47,224 nucleotides of DNA from Candidatus Eisenbacteria bacterium (GCA_005893275.1 VBOW01000028.1:1-47224), one strand, 5' to 3'. Shown: positions 9,105 through 18,161, counted from the first letter of the stretch. Notes: generated by a model from the sequence alone, not told the origin. Made by a program: numbers and translations.

Positions 9105-9234
9105 ATGGGTCACTCCTCTCCTTCTCAACCAGTGGGCACGGCCGGAAGCGGTACGGGGAGGTAATCCCGGCAATGGACCGGGGCACGCCGGTGGCTGGAG
9201 AATATCAGAGGGGGCTTATGGAAATCGCGTGGCA

Positions 9235-11064
9235 TCATTTGCCAAGCCGCCGGAGGTAGGCGGGGTCCACCTTGGCTCCGAGCCGCTGCGCTTCCAGCGC
9301 ATCCCTCAGGGCTTCGCCGCGATCGTTCAGAGCCCACCGTGCGTTGCTTCGATTGAGGTAGTAGGCGGCCAGACGCTCATCGCCCGGCGGCGCGCTCCGA
9401 ATCGCCTTGTCGTACTCGGCGACCGCCTCGCGGGGACGATTCAGCTGGAGGAGCGCCTCTCCGATCGAGCCGAACGTCTGATAGGTCGTCGGATTGTTTG
9501 GTTGCAGCTCGGTCGCGCGGCGCCAATCGGCGATCGATTTCTCGTATTCGCCCAAATGGAAATACGCGAGGCCCCGGTTGGTGTACGCGTACCAGAAATC
9601 CGGTTTCAGCTCGATCGCGCGTGAAAAGTCATCCACCGCTCCGGTCAAATCGCCCATCCGAAACTTGATGCCGCCCCGGTTATTCAACGCGTCCGTATGC
9701 TCCGGCTGAAGCTCCAGGACGTGGTCGAAACAAACAAGGGCGGAGTCGTTGCGGTTCTGTTCGGCGAGGACCATCCCCTTGTTCATCCACGTGCGCGGAA
9801 CCCTTGGATTGAGGGCCAGCGCCTGATCGTAATCGGCGAGGGCGTCGTCCACCCGCTTGGCGGAGCGATAGTAGTAGTTTGCGCGATTATTGTAGGCATC
9901 GACGATCTGCCGCGGGTACTTCTGGATCGTGTCGTTCCAGAAGGTTTCGGGATCTTGCCACACATCGCATCGCTTCCAGGTTTGGACGAGGGAGAACGGG
10001 AAGAGGAGAAGCAGGCCCCCGGCTACGAGAGGTCGTACCGGAAGCCGGGCGAGCTTCGGCCCGGGCGATTCATCCAGCCACCACGCGAGGGCGAAGATCA
10101 GACCGATATAGGGCAGATAGGTGTACCGGTCCGCCATGACGGAGGTCCCGACCGTGAAGAGCTGCAGGACGAGAACGATGTTGATGAAGAAGAATGCCAA
10201 GCCGAAGAGAACGACCCGGACATGGCGACAAAAATAGAGGATCGCTGGAAGAAGAATCGCCAGGGCGGCGAGCGCGATATAGAACTTCGGTCCAAGGGTC
10301 GTCAACGTGTAGCGCGGATACGGGTAGATCGCGGAGAGATGAACCGGCAGGAACAGCTTCACCACATACATCGCCGTCGCATAGGAAGCGAAGAGCATTT
10401 TCTTGAACGGGCTGTATAGCTCCGAGGCGCTCGTCGCGCCCGCCAGGTGCTGCGCATGGATCGTGAGGAGACCGGCCGCGATCGAGATCGCGAAGAAGGG
10501 TGCCTTTTCGAGCGCGAGCGAGAGGCTCCAGGGGCGTCGGCGGAAATAGTCGATCGCGAGGAGGCTCAGCGGCAGGACGACGGCCGCCGGCTTGGACGCC
10601 AGGGACAGGAGGAACGCGAACGGGGTCAGGATGAGCCATCGAACCCGTCCAGAACCGAGGTAGCGCAGATAGAGGATCAGCGAGGTCAGATAGAAGAACG
10701 CGTACAGGACATCCTTACGCTCGGAGACCCATGCGACCGACTCCACGTGCGTGGGGTGGATCCCGAAGAAAAGGCTCGAGGCGATCGTTGTCCAGAACCT
10801 CCCGCCCGAGAGCCTCCGGATAAATACGAATACGAGCGCGGTGTTCGCCAGGTGAATCAGAAGATTCAGCCAGTGGTAGGAAGCCGGGTTGAGCCCGGAG
10901 AGGCGATAGTTCAGCATGAGGGAAACCATCGTGAGCGGATGGTAATTGCCCCCGACCGGGACGGTCAGGTCGTGGAGGCTCGGTTGCGCGATGGCGGGGT
11001 TCTCCGTCACGTAGGAGTTGTCGTCCCAGTTGATGAAGCCGTTGTCCAGGCTGGGCAGGTACAC
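9235..11064 (-). CDS. TMTC-like membrane protein: PMT-type glycosyltransferase fold with C-terminal TPR repeats
   Basis: At least 609 residues. The N-terminal half is polytopic, with family hallmarks FINWDD close to the start, HPTHVESVAWVSERKD, and SVMADRYTYLPYIG, as in bacterial homologues of TMTC/O-mannosyltransferase-like proteins. The C-terminal 240 residues are TPR repeats (RVDDALADYDQALALNP, DALNNRGGIKF and so on). It probably transfers a sugar from a lipid carrier on the outer face of the inner membrane, but the substrate is unknown. Starting at GTG 11064 cuts the first membrane helix. In-frame codons continue to 11167 and encode a basic segment plus WPLWLGAILVLTFVVYLP. No ATG, GTG or TTG is available there, only CTG 11142 or ATT 11145 just after GGAGG. 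A second protein of this type lies at 33987. Confidence 0.85.
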   Translation of the reverse strand: MYLPSLDNGFINWDDNSYVTENPAIAQPSLHDLTVPVGGNYHPLTMVSLMLNYRLSGLNPASYHWLNLLIHLANTALVFVFIRRLSGGRFWTTIASSLFFGIHPTHVESVAWVSERKDVLYAFFYLTSLILYLRYLGSGRVRWLILTPFAFLLSLASKPAAVVLPLSLLAIDYFRRRPWSLSLALEKAPFFAISIAAGLLTIHAQHLAGATSASELYSPFKKMLFASYATAMYVVKLFLPVHLSAIYPYPRYTLTTLGPKFYIALAALAILLPAILYFCRHVRVVLFGLAFFFINIVLVLQLFTVGTSVMADRYTYLPYIGLIFALAWWLDESPGPKLARLPVRPLVAGGLLLLFPFSLVQTWKRCDVWQDPETFWNDTIQKYPRQIVDAYNNRANYYYRSAKRVDDALADYDQALALNPRVPRTWMNKGMVLAEQNRNDSALVCFDHVLELQPEHTDALNNRGGIKFRMGDLTGAVDDFSRAIELKPDFWYAYTNRGLAYFHLGEYEKSIADWRRATELQPNNPTTYQTFGSIGEALLQLNRPREAVAEYDKAIRSAPPGDERLAAYYLNRSNARWALNDRGEALRDALEAQRLGAKVDPAYLRRLGK

Positions 11065-11278
11065 GACAAACGTGAGGACCAGGATGGCGCCGAGCCAGAG
11101 CGGCCAACGGCTGCGACCTGCTGGGGGAGTGCGGACTCTCAGAATGCCTCCGAACCAGGCCGTTCAGGAGGATGACTTTTTGCTGTTCCAACGCCGTCGG
11201 CGGCCGATAACGATAGAGGATGAACGCCGAGGAAACCACGGCTGCGATCGCAGCGCCGAGCCGCCTGGGAGGTCACCG

Positions 11279-11779
11279 TTGAATCCATTCCTTCCAGAGT
11301 TCGAAGGCCAACTCGAGCTGGTCCGGATCCCCGACGATTTCGTCGCCCGCATTCGGAAGCGCGTCGAGGAAGGGCTGCTCATGCGCGGCCATCGGAAGCG
11401 CGCGAACTATGTGGTCCGCTCCCAGGGGCGCGACGAGATCACCTTTGGCGCCGGGGATTTCCTGACAGCCTACAATGTGGGGCTCAACGACGTCACCGTT
11501 CGCCGGAACGGCGCAGCTTCCGTGCGCTACCACGTCACATTCTGGCGCTGGACCTGGACCGCCGTCGCCCACGGCGCGATCTTGGGTCTCGTCTTCCTGA
11601 TCTGCTTCTTGGGCATCGAGAGGATGCGGCGAGATGTTGCCGCCTACGCCTACGGCCCCTACATGTTCTGGGGTTTGGTCACCTTCTTCTGCCTGTTCTG
11701 GCCGTGGATCATGACCGCGATCCATCGAAAATTCGCCGAGAAGGCGCTGCAACGCATCCTCCGCGAAGTGATGAGCTGA
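11279..11779 (+). CDS. Small membrane protein of unknown function
   Basis: The product is 166 residues if it starts at TTG 11279, which has GGGAGG six nt upstream and opens the plausible protein NPFLPEFEGQ. A longer frame back to 11018 is antisense to the divergent gene and not protein-like. The N-terminal half is soluble and charged (DDFVARIRKRVEEGLL, RKRANYVVRSQGRDEITFGAGDF). Two membrane helices lie in the C-terminal half, AHGAILGLVFLICFLGIERM and YMFWGLVTFFCLFWPWIMTAI, with a basic tail. I do not recognise a family. It ends 2 nt before the convergent cupredoxin gene. Confidence 0.7.
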   Translation: MNPFLPEFEGQLELVRIPDDFVARIRKRVEEGLLMRGHRKRANYVVRSQGRDEITFGAGDFLTAYNVGLNDVTVRRNGAASVRYHVTFWRWTWTAVAHGAILGLVFLICFLGIERMRRDVAAYAYGPYMFWGLVTFFCLFWPWIMTAIHRKFAEKALQRILREVMS

Positions 11780-11780
11780 T

Positions 11781-12164
11781 CTATTTGACGACGAGAACCC
11801 CCTTCATGGTGTGCATCATGGCCGTGCAGATGTAGTCGTAGTTCCCCGGGGCGGTCATCGTGACCACCACGCTCCTGGTTCCAGGTGAGATGGGGCCCGT
11901 GTCCCACGTGAACGCCCCTGTACGTTGGGTCGAGGTGTGGGCCATGGAGTCGTTGTTCTTCCAGGCAACCTTGGTGCCAACCAGCACGGTATCGGGGCTC
12001 GGCCAATACGCCCGTGACCCGAGCTGCGAGCTGTTCGCCTTGATCGAGATGATCACGTCGGGTGTCGTGCCGGCAACCGGGTTGGACTTTGTGCTGCACG
12101 AAAGAACGGTGAGGCAGAGCGCCACAGCCGAAAGGATCGAAAATCTTCCCCGCCCCATCTGCAT
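11781..12164 (-). CDS. Cupredoxin-domain lipoprotein
   Basis: The product is 127 residues, from an ATG at 12164 with GGAGG upstream (a second ATG two codons in is possible). The signal is ILSAVALCLTVLSC; the lipobox LSC puts Cys at about 23, so it is an envelope lipoprotein. The mature domain resembles plastocyanin/azurin-type cupredoxins: DTVLVGTKVAWKNND, then MAHTST (first His ligand), and the C-terminal loop YDYICTAMMHTMKG, which supplies Cys, His and Met. The C-to-H spacing is four residues, against two in plastocyanin, so the copper site may be a variant. Probable periplasmic electron carrier or copper-binding protein; the partner is unknown. Confidence 0.85.
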   Translation of the reverse strand: MQMGRGRFSILSAVALCLTVLSCSTKSNPVAGTTPDVIISIKANSSQLGSRAYWPSPDTVLVGTKVAWKNNDSMAHTSTQRTGAFTWDTGPISPGTRSVVVTMTAPGNYDYICTAMMHTMKGVLVVK

Positions 12165-12294
12165 CGTCGGAGCCTCCAGGAACCGAACCGACCCCTCTCC
12201 TTCGCCAAATATAGCACGTGGAGGCCGGAGCTTCGCGCGGCAGGATCGTTCCGCGACGTGGTGAGCGCCCGATCATTGTGCTAGCGTGGCTCCC

Positions 12295-13095
12295 ATGCCG
12301 CGCAACTCCGGACCGCGCCCCGCCCCCCTTCAGCCCCCGCTTGCCTACCGCGATCCGGAGTTCCTCGAAGGCGAGGAAGGAAGGCCGCTCCGGATTCTCG
12401 CGGAGTATCTCCAGCCGCTGGATGCTTTCCGGACGCATCGCGTCCACGACACCATCGTGTTCTTCGGGTCCGCGCGGCTCGGCGCCAACGGGCCCATGGG
12501 ACGCTACTACGAGGCCGCCCGCGAGCTGGCGCGTCTCGTGACCGCGTGGTCCCAAACCCTGAAGCGCCCGGCACACCGGTTCCTGGTCTGCACGGGCGGC
12601 GGGGGCGGGATCATGGAAGCCGCAAACCGCGGCGCGGCCGACGCGGGAGGACGCACGATCGGCCTGAACATCGGGCTGCCGCACGAGCAGCGTCCCAATC
12701 CCTACATCACCCCGGGTCTCTGCTTCCAATTCCACTATTTCTTCATGCGCAAGTTGTGGTTCACGCACCTTGCCCGGGCGCTGGTCGTCTTTCCCGGCGG
12801 ATTCGGGACGCTGGACGAGCTCTTCGAGATCCTCACCCTCTCGCAGACCCGGAAACTTGATCGCCGGGTGCCGGTGCTCCTGTACGGAGCCGAATACTGG
12901 AAGGACCTCATCCGTTTCGACGTGCTGGTCCGTGACGGAATGATTGAGCGGCGCGATCTTGAATTATTGCATTTTGTCGAATCTCCGGCCGCAGGGCTCG
13001 AGCTTCTTCAGAAAATGCTCGGATCGGACGAGAATGAGGTGACCCCGGCGATCGCCAAATCGACGACCCCAGAGGATCCGCGACCCGGGCCATGA
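12295..13095 (+). CDS. LOG-family protein (TIGR00730-type Rossmann fold)
   Basis: The product is 266 residues, starting at ATG 12295 (GTG 12286 also possible). The motifs are FFGSARLG, CTGGGGGIMEAANRGA and VVFPGGFGTLDELFE, the nucleotide-binding and PGGxGTxxE signature of the lysine-decarboxylase-like LOG family. Some members are phosphoribohydrolases that release cytokinin-like bases from nucleoside monophosphates. Others are only called nucleotide-binding. The N-terminal 50 residues form the extension seen in the longer bacterial branch. No signal or membrane segment is seen. Its stop overlaps the start of the RNase II-family gene (ATGA), so the two are probably co-translated, suggesting a role in nucleotide or RNA turnover (inference). 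Confidence 0.9.
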   Translation: MPRNSGPRPAPLQPPLAYRDPEFLEGEEGRPLRILAEYLQPLDAFRTHRVHDTIVFFGSARLGANGPMGRYYEAARELARLVTAWSQTLKRPAHRFLVCTGGGGGIMEAANRGAADAGGRTIGLNIGLPHEQRPNPYITPGLCFQFHYFFMRKLWFTHLARALVVFPGGFGTLDELFEILTLSQTRKLDRRVPVLLYGAEYWKDLIRFDVLVRDGMIERRDLELLHFVESPAAGLELLQKMLGSDENEVTPAIAKSTTPEDPRPGP

Positions 13096-14585
13096 CCGTC
13101 ATTCCCAAGACTCAGCACCGCGCCTTGCTTCTCCGGGTGGCGCGCCGCGCGATGGTCGAGTACGGGCTCGAGCCTGACTTCCCCGCCGAGGCGATCGCGG
13201 AGGTCGAGGGCATCGCCGGCCCGGCCGAGCCGCGTGGCGCGGGCGTGCGCGACCTGAGAAATCTCCCGTGGTGCTCGATCGACAACGACGACTCGCGCGA
13301 CCTCGACCAGCTCACGGTCGCTGTGCCGGCGCCGGACGGGGGCACCACCCGAATCATCGTGGCCGTGGCCGACGTCAGCGCGATGGTCGAGCCTGGATCG
13401 GCGCTGGACGGGCACGCCGTCGCCAACACAACCTCGGTCTACACGCCGCCCAAGGTGTTCCCGATGCTCCCCGAGCGGCTGAGCACGGATCTCACATCCC
13501 TCAACGAAGGGGTCGACAGACTCGCCGTGGCCGTGGAATTCACGGTGGACGGCGAGGGCCTCACGACGGAGTCGAGCGTGTCCCCGGCTGCGGTGCGGAA
13601 CCGGGCGAAGTTGGCCTACTCGAGCGTGGGCGCGTGGCTCGAAGGGAATGCGGGAATCCCCTCCGCGGTCGAGGCGGTGCCCCACCTCACGGAAAATCTC
13701 CGGATCCAGGATCGCGCGGCCCAGGCCATCAAGACGCGGCGCCACGAACACGGGGCGCTGGAGCTCGAGACGATCGACGTGCGCGCCCGTTTCGAGGACG
13801 AAGCCGTGACCGGCCTCACCCCGGAGAGGCGGAATCGGGCGAAGGAGATCATCGAGAACTTCATGATCGCCGCGAACGGCGCGATCGCGCGCTTTCTCAC
13901 GGAGAGGCGGCTTCCGGTGATGAGGCGGGTCGTGCGCTCACCCGAGCGGTGGCAGCGGATCGTCGAGATCGCCCGGGCTCTGGGCGAATCCCTGCCGGCC
14001 GAGCCCGACGCGAAGCCCTTGAACGAGTTCCTGCTCCGGCGCCGCGCCGCCGATCCGCTGCGCTTCCCCGATCTCTCTCTTTCCATCATCAAGCTGCTCG
14101 GCAGGGGCGAGTACGTGGCGAGCTTCCCAGGACAGAATGTCCCGGGACATTTCGCCCTCGCCGTAACCGATTACACCCATTCGACAGCGCCCAATCGGCG
14201 CTACCCGGACCTCATCACGCAGCGGTTGCTCCAAGCGGCGCTCGCGAGGCGCAGCGCCCCGTTGAACCGCGACCAGCTCGAGGCGCTCGCGAGCCACTGC
14301 ACGCTCAAGGAGGACGCCGCCCAGAAGGTCGAACGCCTGACGCGCAAGGCCGCCGCCGCGTGCCTGCTGAGCGATCGGATCGGACAAGAGTTCGAGGGGA
14401 TCGTCACCGGCGCGTCGCCCGAGGGGACCTGGGTGCGCACCCTCGATCCGCCGGTGGAAGGACGCGTGGAGCGGGGTTCGGCGGGGCTCGATGTGGGCGA
14501 CCGCGTGCGCGTGAAGCTCATCCACACCGATCCCGAGCGCGGATTCATCGACTTCGCGCGAATCGGACGCGCCGAGCCGCGCTAG
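13092..14585 (+). CDS. RNase II-family (RNB domain) exoribonuclease
   Basis: The product is 497 residues. The RNB catalytic domain covers about residues 50-390: SIDNDDSRDLDQL near 60-70, AVADVSAMV, YTPPKVFPMLPERLS, and TDYTHSTAPNRRYPDLITQRLL. This domain degrades RNA 3' to 5' in the cytosol with Mg2+. A short S1-like domain closes the protein (FEGIVTGASPEGTWVRT to RVRVKLIHTD). The usual N-terminal cold-shock domains are missing. In the Asp cluster the last position is Gln (DLDQ rather than DxDD), as in a distinct branch that I recall from Deinococcus and relatives. It overlaps the LOG gene by 4 nt and converges with the MFS gene, sharing a CTAG for both stop codons. Confidence 0.92.
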   Translation: MTVIPKTQHRALLLRVARRAMVEYGLEPDFPAEAIAEVEGIAGPAEPRGAGVRDLRNLPWCSIDNDDSRDLDQLTVAVPAPDGGTTRIIVAVADVSAMVEPGSALDGHAVANTTSVYTPPKVFPMLPERLSTDLTSLNEGVDRLAVAVEFTVDGEGLTTESSVSPAAVRNRAKLAYSSVGAWLEGNAGIPSAVEAVPHLTENLRIQDRAAQAIKTRRHEHGALELETIDVRARFEDEAVTGLTPERRNRAKEIIENFMIAANGAIARFLTERRLPVMRRVVRSPERWQRIVEIARALGESLPAEPDAKPLNEFLLRRRAADPLRFPDLSLSIIKLLGRGEYVASFPGQNVPGHFALAVTDYTHSTAPNRRYPDLITQRLLQAALARRSAPLNRDQLEALASHCTLKEDAAQKVERLTRKAAAACLLSDRIGQEFEGIVTGASPEGTWVRTLDPPVEGRVERGSAGLDVGDRVRVKLIHTDPERGFIDFARIGRAEPR

Positions 14586-16261
14586 GGGCTCCCCGGCGCG
14601 TCCCGCGCCGGGAGGACGGCCCTCTCGGCCTCCAGCTCCCGTTCCGCGGCATCCCCGGGGCGCTCCGCGTGGGTTTTCCGCAGCGGAATCTCCCTCAGGA
14701 AGAGAGAAACGACAAACGCGACCGCCATGAGCGCGGAGGCGATGAGGAAGGTCTCCGTGATCGACACCGCGAACGCCGCGCGCGCCCTGCCGAGGAAGGA
14801 ATGGAACGCGGCGTGCGCTTCGGGCGGGAGCACGGCCGGGAGATGGGCCAGCTGCGCCTCGATGCGCCCGCGCCCTGGCTGCGTGAGGATAAGCTGCAGC
14901 GTGTTCGCGTCCGGGCGCTCCAGGTGCGCGGCCGGGTATGCGCGGGCCGCCACCTGGATGAAGGGATCGTGGGCCAGGCTTCCCAGCTCGCGCGAGAGGC
15001 GCGCGTTGAGCACGCTCCCCAGCACCGCCGTGCCCACCGTGGCCCCGATGCTCCGGAAGAGCTGCGCGGAGGCCGTAGCGATCCCCAGCTTCGCGTGCTC
15101 GAATGCGTTCTGCACCGCGAGCGTGAACACGGGAAGCGTTGCGCCGATGCCGAGTCCCGTCGCGACCATGCGCGCAACGAGGGAGACCTGCGACGTCGCG
15201 GCGGTCATGCGGGACATCACAAAGAGCGACACCGTCGCGACCACGAGCCCCGCCACGGCGATCGTCTTGTATCGCCCCGTCCGGGAAGTGAGCTGACCCG
15301 AGAGGACGCTGGCCGCCACGAACGCCAGCGTGAGCGGGGTGAGGATGGTTCCCGAATTGGTCGCGGTGACTCCCAGCACGAGCTGCGCGAAGAGCGGAAT
15401 GAAGAGGATGACGCCGAACATGCCGATCCCGACCAGAAACAGCGCGGCCATGGACACGGAGAATATGGGGTTCGAAAAAAGAGACAGCGGGAGGATAGGC
15501 TCCTCGGCGCGAGCCTCCACGAAACCGAATGCGACAAGGCTGACGAACGCCGCCGCGAAGAGCCCGAGGATCGTGGCCGAGCCCCACGGAGATTGCGTGC
15601 CGCCCCAGATCAGGGCGAGAAGCAGCGACACGAGACCGGCCGTCAGGAGCAGAGCGCCCGCATAGTCGATCGACCGTCCTTTTCGGTCGGGCGTGATGCG
15701 CGGGAGCAGCGAGGCCACGGCAAGAAACGCCACGATCCCCACCGGGATGTTGATGAAAAAATTCCATCGCCAGGACGCGTGGTCCGTGAGCCAGCCTCCG
15801 AGCGTCGGACCGATGACGGACGAGAGCCCGAATACTCCGCCGAGGAGCCCCTGCCACCGGCCGCGCTCGGCAGGGGGGTACAAATCTCCGACGACCGCGA
15901 ACGCGTTCGCGAAAATGGCCCCCCCGCCCAGGCCCTGGATCGCCCGGAAAAAGACGAGCTGGAGCATGTTCTGCGACACGCCCGAGAGCACCGAGCCGAT
16001 CAAAAACAAGACGATCGCCGAGAGGATGAAGGGCTTGCGCCCGTAGATATCGGAGAGCTTGCCGTAGACCGGGACCACGACCGTCGAGGCGAGAAGGTAC
16101 GCGGCGAGGACCCAGCTCAGGTGTTCGAGACCATGGAACTCCTGGACGATCCGCGGGAGCGCCGTCGACACGATGGTTTGGTCGAGTGCCGCCAGGAACA
16201 GCGCCAGCATGACGCCGACCATGACGAGCAGCTTCCGCGATTTCGGGATGTTTGCGAGCAC
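14582..16261 (-). CDS. DHA2-family MFS multidrug efflux transporter
   Basis: The product is 559 residues with about 14 predicted helices, as in the EmrB/QacA (DHA2) group. The proton-dependent antiporter motifs are LDQTIVSTALPRI in helix 1, GKLSDIYGRKP between helices 2 and 3 (motif A) and GPTLGGWLTD in helix 5 (motif C). A large periplasmic loop lies between the last two helices (SLAHDPFIQVAARAY and following), and the tail is charged. The start at GTG 16261 is the first available codon after an in-frame TAA and has no obvious ribosome-binding site. Substrate unknown. No EmrA-like partner or regulator lies nearby. Confidence 0.93.
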   Translation of the reverse strand: MLANIPKSRKLLVMVGVMLALFLAALDQTIVSTALPRIVQEFHGLEHLSWVLAAYLLASTVVVPVYGKLSDIYGRKPFILSAIVLFLIGSVLSGVSQNMLQLVFFRAIQGLGGGAIFANAFAVVGDLYPPAERGRWQGLLGGVFGLSSVIGPTLGGWLTDHASWRWNFFINIPVGIVAFLAVASLLPRITPDRKGRSIDYAGALLLTAGLVSLLLALIWGGTQSPWGSATILGLFAAAFVSLVAFGFVEARAEEPILPLSLFSNPIFSVSMAALFLVGIGMFGVILFIPLFAQLVLGVTATNSGTILTPLTLAFVAASVLSGQLTSRTGRYKTIAVAGLVVATVSLFVMSRMTAATSQVSLVARMVATGLGIGATLPVFTLAVQNAFEHAKLGIATASAQLFRSIGATVGTAVLGSVLNARLSRELGSLAHDPFIQVAARAYPAAHLERPDANTLQLILTQPGRGRIEAQLAHLPAVLPPEAHAAFHSFLGRARAAFAVSITETFLIASALMAVAFVVSLFLREIPLRKTHAERPGDAAERELEAERAVLPARDAPGSP

Positions 16262-16390
16262 GGCAGCGATGAGGGTCGCTTACGCCGCGGGGGTGCGTCA
16301 AGCCACCTCGGCTCGCGCACGGCGCGTTCCGATAACAAGGCGAAATCCGGCGCGACGGCGGGCGCGGGATCCTGGTAGGTTCCGCCGACC

Positions 16391-17305
16391 ATGGAGCCCG
16401 CTCCCGCCGGCAGAGCCCCAACCCGCCTGCGCCTGTGGATCGCGTTCGGCGCCGTCTATGTGATTTGGGGCTCGACCTACCTCGCCATACGCTTCGCGAT
16501 CGAGACGCTCCCGCCCCTCTGGATGGCGGGTGTGCGGTACCTCGTAGCCGGCGCCGTGCTCGTGATCTGGCAGCGGGCGCGGGGCACGCCCTGGCCGACG
16601 GCGCTCGAATGGCGGGAGGCGACGGTCGTGGGGGGGCTCATGCTCCTCGGAGGAAACGGCGGCGTCTGCTGGGCCGAGCAGATCGTTCCTTCCGGGGTGG
16701 CGGCGCTTTTCATCTCGGCGGTTCCGATTTGGATTGTCTTGCTCGATTGGCTCTGGCAAGGAAGCGTGAGGCCGAGCCGGCGAATCGTGATCGGGCTCGC
16801 GCTCGGGATCGGTGGGGTCGCGCTCCTCGTTCACACCGGGGGCGCGCCCGGCGGCGCGGCCCCGCCCCTCGGCGCCGCCGTTCTCCTCCTTGCCGCGGGT
16901 TTGTGGGGGGCGGGCTCGCTCTACTCGCGGCGGGCGAAGCTCCCGACCTCCCCCTTCCTCGCGATCGGCATGGAAATGGTGGCCGGGGGTGCTCTCCTCC
17001 TTCTGGCGGGCGCCGTCCTGGGGGAGTGGTCGAAGATCAACCCCTCGGCTGCCTCGGCCCGATCGCTGTTCTCGCTCCTTTACTTGATCACCTTCGGCTC
17101 CTTGGTCGGGTTCTCCGCCTACATCTGGCTCCTGCGCGCGACCACTCCGGCACGCGCTTCGACCTACGCGTTCGTGAACCCCGTGGTGGCGATGTTTCTC
17201 GGATGGGCCCTCGCGGGGGAGGTTCTCACCCTTCGGACGCTGAGCGCCGCGGCGGTCGCGATTACCGGGGTCGCGTTGATCATCAGCGCGCAAACGGCGC
17301 GCTGA
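16391..17305 (+). CDS. EamA/DMT-superfamily transporter (YedA-like)
   Basis: The product is 304 residues with ten predicted helices in two EamA repeats. The first repeat opens with FGAVYVIWGSTYLAIRFAIETLPP and includes GGNGGVCWAEQIVPSGVAALF. The second ends AFVNPVVAMFLGWALAGE. This matches the YedA branch of inner-membrane drug/metabolite exporters; the substrate is not known. The start is ATG 16391, with only a weak site upstream. It is divergent from the MFS gene (129 nt between starts) and lies 85 nt before the ABC transporter genes, so it may be read with them. Confidence 0.92.
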   Translation: MEPAPAGRAPTRLRLWIAFGAVYVIWGSTYLAIRFAIETLPPLWMAGVRYLVAGAVLVIWQRARGTPWPTALEWREATVVGGLMLLGGNGGVCWAEQIVPSGVAALFISAVPIWIVLLDWLWQGSVRPSRRIVIGLALGIGGVALLVHTGGAPGGAAPPLGAAVLLLAAGLWGAGSLYSRRAKLPTSPFLAIGMEMVAGGALLLLAGAVLGEWSKINPSAASARSLFSLLYLITFGSLVGFSAYIWLLRATTPARASTYAFVNPVVAMFLGWALAGEVLTLRTLSAAAVAITGVALIISAQTAR

Positions 17306-17390
17306 TCACGAAGGACGGTGACGGAGCGGCCCTTTGCCCCCATGATGGGTCCCCTGTCCGGGCCGAGCCGCGACCGTAGCGCGACGGAGG

Positions 17391-18161
17391 ATGCCCTTGC
17401 CGGATGCCGCGGGAATTGAAATCGAAGATCTGCGGAAGAGCTACGATGGCACCGTCGCGCTCGACGTGGATCGCCTCACGATCGAACCCAGGGCCACACT
17501 CGCGTTGATCGGCCCGAGCGGCTGCGGCAAGAGCACCCTTCTCCGCCTCATCGTGGGGCTCCTCGGGCCGGACCGGGGTCGGGTTACGGTCGCCGGCATC
17601 AGGATGGAGCCCTCGACCCGGCGCGGGCTCCAGCTTCGAATGGGGTATGTGATCCAGGAGGGCGGGCTCTTCCCGCACCTGACCGTGGAGGAGAACATCG
17701 CGCTCGTCGCCCGCGACACAGGATGGGAGCGGGGCAAGGTCGCGGCCCGGGTCGCAGAGCTCCTCGAGCTGACCCAGATCTCCCGCGGCCTTCTCGCGCG
17801 CTACCCGACGCAGCTGAGCGGCGGGCAAAGGCAGCGCGTCGCCCTCATGCGCGCGCTCATGCTCGATCCCGACGTGCTCCTCCTGGACGAGCCGCTCACG
17901 GCCCTCGACCCCATGATCCGATCGGATCTCCAGCGCGAGCTCAAGCGCGTCTTCGAGAGGCTGCGAAAGACGGTGCTCTTCGTGACCCACGACATGGCCG
18001 AAGCTGCCTACATCGCGGGTGAGCTGGCGATCATGCGGTCGGGCAGAGTTCTGCAGCGCGGAAGACTGCAAGATCTGATCCGAACCCCCGCCGATCCTTT
18101 TGTCACCGAGTTCATCCGGGCCCAGCGTCTCCTCGACGTGGCCGACCTCACGGCGAATTGA
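17391..18161 (+). CDS. ABC transporter ATPase, osmoprotectant/betaine (OpuC-EgtV) type
   Basis: The product is up to 256 residues. It has Walker A GPSGCGKST, the Q-loop at YVIQEGGLFPH, the signature LSGGQRQRVA, Walker B VLLLDEP and the H-loop VTHDMAEA, so it is the ATP-hydrolysing subunit of an importer. No C-terminal CBS domains are present, unlike OpuCA. GGAGG directly abuts the ATG at 17391, leaving no spacer, while the TTG at 17397 has a six-base spacer. TTG is therefore probably the true start, shortening the protein by two residues. Its stop overlaps the start of the fused permease/binding-protein gene. Together they make a complete two-gene importer next to ergothioneine genes. Confidence 0.93.
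   Translation: MPLPDAAGIEIEDLRKSYDGTVALDVDRLTIEPRATLALIGPSGCGKSTLLRLIVGLLGPDRGRVTVAGIRMEPSTRRGLQLRMGYVIQEGGLFPHLTVEENIALVARDTGWERGKVAARVAELLELTQISRGLLARYPTQLSGGQRQRVALMRALMLDPDVLLLDEPLTALDPMIRSDLQRELKRVFERLRKTVLFVTHDMAEAAYIAGELAIMRSGRVLQRGRLQDLIRTPADPFVTEFIRAQRLLDVADLTAN

Noticed and set aside
13268-16378. A 1036-codon open frame on the plus strand
   Set aside because: It runs in another frame of the RNase II-family gene and antisense to the MFS transporter. The translation is Arg/Gly/Pro-rich without domains; long shadow frames are expected in GC-rich DNA.
13938-16421. An 827-codon open frame on the minus strand
   Set aside because: It is a shadow of the MFS gene and the RNase II-family gene; the translation is Arg/Pro/Gly-rich, with no membrane helices or motifs.
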